Part shown: one piece after another, positions 61,730-64,000 of the stretch | How positions within the stretch are numbered: the first letter of the stretch is position 1 | Layout of the letters: every line of letters begins with the position of its first letter | NCBI RefSeq assembly: GCF_014649755.1 | Contig: NZ_BMTQ01000018.1 | Location: forward strand, 105,722-169,721 | From: Streptomyces litmocidini | GTDB taxonomy: Bacteria; Actinomycetota; Actinomycetes; Streptomycetales; Streptomycetaceae | Length of the DNA stretch: 64,000 nt | Direction of reading: 5' to 3' | The notes under the pieces: generated by a model | Database searches by the model: none | Told to the model about the DNA's origin: nothing | The model's input: the letters and a program-made list of their open reading frames with translations, nothing else | Position numbers and translations under genes: made by a program

Positions 61730-63808
61730 TCAGCCCTCGTCGCCGTCCCGGTCGTCCTCGTCCTCATCCTCGTCGTCATCCTCGTCCTCGAGGTCGACGA
61801 CAGGGGACTCGTCCGACTCGTCCTCGTCGAACGCGTCGACGAACTCGACTCCGTCCATCTCGGCGAGCCGGTCGGAGGCGTCCGTGGCACCGTCCTTGTC
61901 GGCCTCCAGGGCCTTGCCGAACCACTCCCGGGCCTCCTGCTCGCGGCCGGCGGCGAGCAGCGCGTCGGCGTACGCGTACCGCAGGCGCGCGGTCCACGGG
62001 TGCACGGCGCTGGAGGCGAGTTCGGGGCTCTGCAGCGTCACGATGGCCGCGTCGAGCTGCCCCATGTCCCGGCGGGCGCCGGCGGCGACGAGCCGCATCT
62101 CGACCTGCCCGGCCTTGTCCAGCTTCTGCACCTCGGGCTCACCGGCCATGGCGAGGGCCCGCTCGGGCCGGCCGAGGCCGCGCTCGCAGTCGGCCATGAC
62201 GGGCCACAGCTCGACACCGCCGCTCATCCGGCGCGCGGCCCGGAACTCGGCCAGCGCCTCGGAGTACTTCTGCGTCGCGTACGCGGCGAACCCGGCCGCC
62301 TCGCGGACGGCCGCGACACGGGAAGCGAGCCGCAGGGCGACCCGGGAGTAGCCGTAGGCCTTCTCCGGGTCCTCGTCGATCAGCTGGGCGACCATGACGA
62401 GGTTGCGCGAGACGTCCTCGGCGAGCCCCTTGGGGAGGCTCATCAGCTCCTGGCGCACATCCGGGTCGATCTCCTCACCGGTGACCTCCGGCGGGATCGG
62501 CAGACGCTTGATGGGCGCGCGGTCGCCACGGTCGTCGCGGCGCCCGTAACCACTCCGGTCGTCCCGCCCACGGAACCCACCGCGCTCGCCGCCCCGGTCG
62601 TCGCGACGGAACCCACCGCGCTCGCCACCGCGGTCGTCCCGACGGAAGCCGCCACCCCGGTTGTCGTCCCGACGGAACGACGAGGGACGCTCGCCGCCCC
62701 GGTCGTCACGCCGGAAGCCTCCGCCACGGTTGTCGTCACGGCGGTCGTCGCGCTGCCCGTACGAGGGACGGTCGTCCCGACGGAACGACGACGGCCGCTC
62801 ATCACGCCGGTCGTCCCGGCGGAAACCGCCACCGCGGTTGTCACCACCACGATCGTCACGGCGGAAGCCACCGCCGCGGTTGTCGTCACGCTGTCCGTAC
62901 GAGGGACGGTCGTCACGGCGGAACGACGGGCGGTCGCCACCCCGGTCGTCACGCCGGTCGTCGCGACGGAAGCCACCGCCACGGTTGTCACCGCCGCGGT
63001 TGTCGTCACGCTGCCCGTACGAGGGACGGTCGTCCCGACGGAACGACGAGGGACGGTCGCCACCCCGGTCGTCGCGGCGGAAGCCACCGCCACGGTTGTC
63101 GCCACCGCGGTTGTCGTCACGGCGGTCGTCACGCTGCCCGTACGAGGGACGGTCGTCACGGCGGAACGACGGGCGGTCGCCGCCCCGGTCGTCGCGGCGG
63201 AAGCCACCGCCACGGTTGTCGCCACCGCGGTTGTCGTCACGCTGCCCGTACGAGGGACGCTCGTCGCGACGGAACGACGGACGGTCGCCACCCCGGTCGT
63301 CGCGGCGGAAACCGCCACCGCGGTTGTCACCACCACGGTCGTCGCGGCGGAAGGGCGGACGGTCGCCGCCCCGGTCGTCGCGGCGGAAGCCACCGCCACG
63401 GTTGTCGCCACCGCGGTTGTCGTCACGCTGCCCGTACGAGGGACGGTCGTCACGGCGGAACGACGGACGGTCGCCACCCCGGTCGTCGCGGCGGAAACCG
63501 CCACCGCGGTTGTCACCACCACGGTCGTCGCGGCGGAAGGGCGGACGGTCGCCGCCCCGGTCATCACGCCGGAAGCCACCGCCACGGTTGTCGCCACCGC
63601 GGTTGTCGCCACCCCGGTCGTCACGGCGGAAGCCGCCACCGCGGTTGTCACCGCCGCGGTCGTCACGCCGGAAACCACCACCACGGTTGTCACCGCCGCC
63701 ACGGTTGTCATCACGGCGCGGCCCGCGGAAGCCGCCCCGGTCGCCACCTGCACCGTCCCTGCGACGCGGCTCGCGCTCCGGACGGTCGTCGGGAGAGTTG
63801 GTGGACAT
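61730..63808 (-). CDS. TPR protein with long RGG/RDD-repeat N-terminal domain
   Basis: A 692-residue protein in three parts. About residues 25-425 are arginine/aspartate/glycine repeats: about 23 FRRD[DE] units, six RPSYGQRDD units and many RGGD/DNRGGG units. About 430-640 is a helical TPR-like domain (VALRLASRVAAVREAAGFAA, YSEALAEFRAARRMSGG, DMGQLDAAIVTLQSPE). The last about 40 residues are acidic (DEDESDESPVV, then Glu/Asp runs). RGG-type repeats commonly bind RNA and form condensates; the TPR part suggests protein partners. ATG 63808. Located just downstream of an rRNA operon. Function not known to me. Confidence 0.85.
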   Translation of the reverse strand: MSTNSPDDRPEREPRRRDGAGGDRGGFRGPRRDDNRGGGDNRGGGFRRDDRGGDNRGGGFRRDDRGGDNRGGDNRGGGFRRDDRGGDRPPFRRDDRGGDNRGGGFRRDDRGGDRPSFRRDDRPSYGQRDDNRGGDNRGGGFRRDDRGGDRPPFRRDDRGGDNRGGGFRRDDRGGDRPSFRRDERPSYGQRDDNRGGDNRGGGFRRDDRGGDRPSFRRDDRPSYGQRDDRRDDNRGGDNRGGGFRRDDRGGDRPSSFRRDDRPSYGQRDDNRGGDNRGGGFRRDDRRDDRGGDRPSFRRDDRPSYGQRDDNRGGGFRRDDRGGDNRGGGFRRDDRRDERPSSFRRDDRPSYGQRDDRRDDNRGGGFRRDDRGGERPSSFRRDDNRGGGFRRDDRGGERGGFRRDDRGGERGGFRGRDDRSGYGRRDDRGDRAPIKRLPIPPEVTGEEIDPDVRQELMSLPKGLAEDVSRNLVMVAQLIDEDPEKAYGYSRVALRLASRVAAVREAAGFAAYATQKYSEALAEFRAARRMSGGVELWPVMADCERGLGRPERALAMAGEPEVQKLDKAGQVEMRLVAAGARRDMGQLDAAIVTLQSPELASSAVHPWTARLRYAYADALLAAGREQEAREWFGKALEADKDGATDASDRLAEMDGVEFVDAFDEDESDESPVVDLEDEDDDEDEDEDDRDGDEG
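62560..63735. repeat. coding repeat region of the RGG/RDD domain
   Basis: About 1.2 kb of imperfect direct repeats, with units such as GGTCGTCGCGGCGGAA, CCACCGC[CG]ACGGTTGTC and CTGCCCGTACGAGGGACG at intervals of about 33-120 bases. All keep the reading frame of the RGG/RDD protein, so they reflect selection on the repeat peptide plus recombination, not a CRISPR array. Confidence 0.9.
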
Positions 63809-63894
63809 CGGTGTGACTCCTGTCTTCGGGTACTGCAGTCATTCTCGCGCAGCCGGCACTCGGCCGCGCATCGGAAAAGTCAAGCAAAAACAAA

Positions 63895-63936
63895 AGGACC
63901 CCTGGTCCCAGCGTGAACGCTGGGACCAGGGGTCCT
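63895..63936 (-). terminator. rRNA operon terminator
   Basis: Perfect 19-base-pair stem (63895-63913 with 63918-63936), TGAA loop, followed on the minus strand by TTTTGTTTTTG, a classical intrinsic terminator. It lies eight bases beyond the 5S rRNA 3' end. Confidence 0.95.
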
Positions 63937-63944
63937 GAAGAATT

Positions 63945-64000
63945 GTTCGGCGGCGTCCTACTCTCCCACAGGGTCCCCCCTGCAGTACCATCGGCGCTGA
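63945..64000 (-). rRNA. 5S ribosomal RNA, 3' part
   Basis: Minus strand from 64000 reads AGCGCCGATGGTACTGCAGG...GGACCCTGTGGGAGAGTAGG...ACGCCGCCGAAC, the 3' half of a streptomycete 5S rRNA. The 5' half, the 23S and 16S genes are beyond the window. The exact 3' end is estimated from the terminal stem sequence CGGCGGCGTCC. Confidence 0.93.

Noticed and set aside
62560..63735. Possible CRISPR array
   Set aside because: Repeats vary, have no regular unique spacers and keep the reading frame of a repeat protein.

Overview
The window is about 72% G+C with extreme third-position GC bias, frequent GTG/TTG starts and many 1-4 base stop/start overlaps. The gene order sepF2-like ... der-plsC-cmk-tyrA-aroH ... 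rluB-scpB-scpA-parA-ald ... NUDIX-pyrG ... recN-nadK-tlyA is the conserved actinobacterial chromosome core, and the detail (Rpf-like LysM protein, SepF paralogue, WYL and PucR regulators, sulfur leader peptide) points to Streptomyces. It ends in the 3' part of a 5S rRNA gene on the minus strand, so an rRNA operon lies just beyond base 64000.

Layout. 1-4.3 kb: amino-acid-type ABC transporter locus (FAD protein and permease on minus; leader peptide, GNAT and binding lipoprotein on plus). 4.3-12.7 kb: DUF5685 cysteine-tailed protein, SepF paralogue, MFS exporter, PAP2-like membrane protein, I78 inhibitor, WYL regulator, glycosyltransferase. 12.7-18.4 kb: branched-chain amino-acid-like ABC transporter whose two permeases and first ATPase are one polypeptide. 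18.4-25.7 kb: Rpf-like LysM protein, two proteins of unknown function, der, plsC, cmk, tyrA, aroH. 26-31.4 kb: Rieske lipoprotein, two RlaP-type nucleotidyltransferases and a tightly coupled NAD operon pnuC-nadR-nrtR-arh-rlaP with an NrtR-like operator. 31.5-37.5 kb: rluB-scpB-scpA-RHH-parA and ald. 37.7-43 kb: STAND/TPR ATPase, ADP-ribose pyrophosphatase-type NUDIX, pyrG. 43-52.9 kb: GH15 hydrolase, BBE-type oxidase, amine oxidase with permease, PucR regulator, glycosyltransferase. 53-61.7 kb: MraY-like membrane protein, recN, nadK, tlyA, SCP2 protein, iron-box-preceded FecE-type ATPase, HAD phosphatase, DUF1015. 61.7-64 kb: an RGG/RDD-repeat TPR protein and the 5S rRNA end.

Most striking points: (1) the five-gene NAD/ADP-ribose operon with a predicted operator over the promoter -10; (2) a family of ~170-250 bp dispersed inverted-repeat elements with tandem flanks, present three times in the larger gaps; (3) a 22-codon sulfur-type leader peptide in front of an ABC transporter operon; (4) an approximately 400-residue RGG/RDD low-complexity domain fused to a TPR protein; (5) several P-loop proteins whose Walker A lysine is replaced (LivF-like, STAND ATPase, NadR kinase domain). 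Functions are inferred by reading protein motifs; no database search was run.
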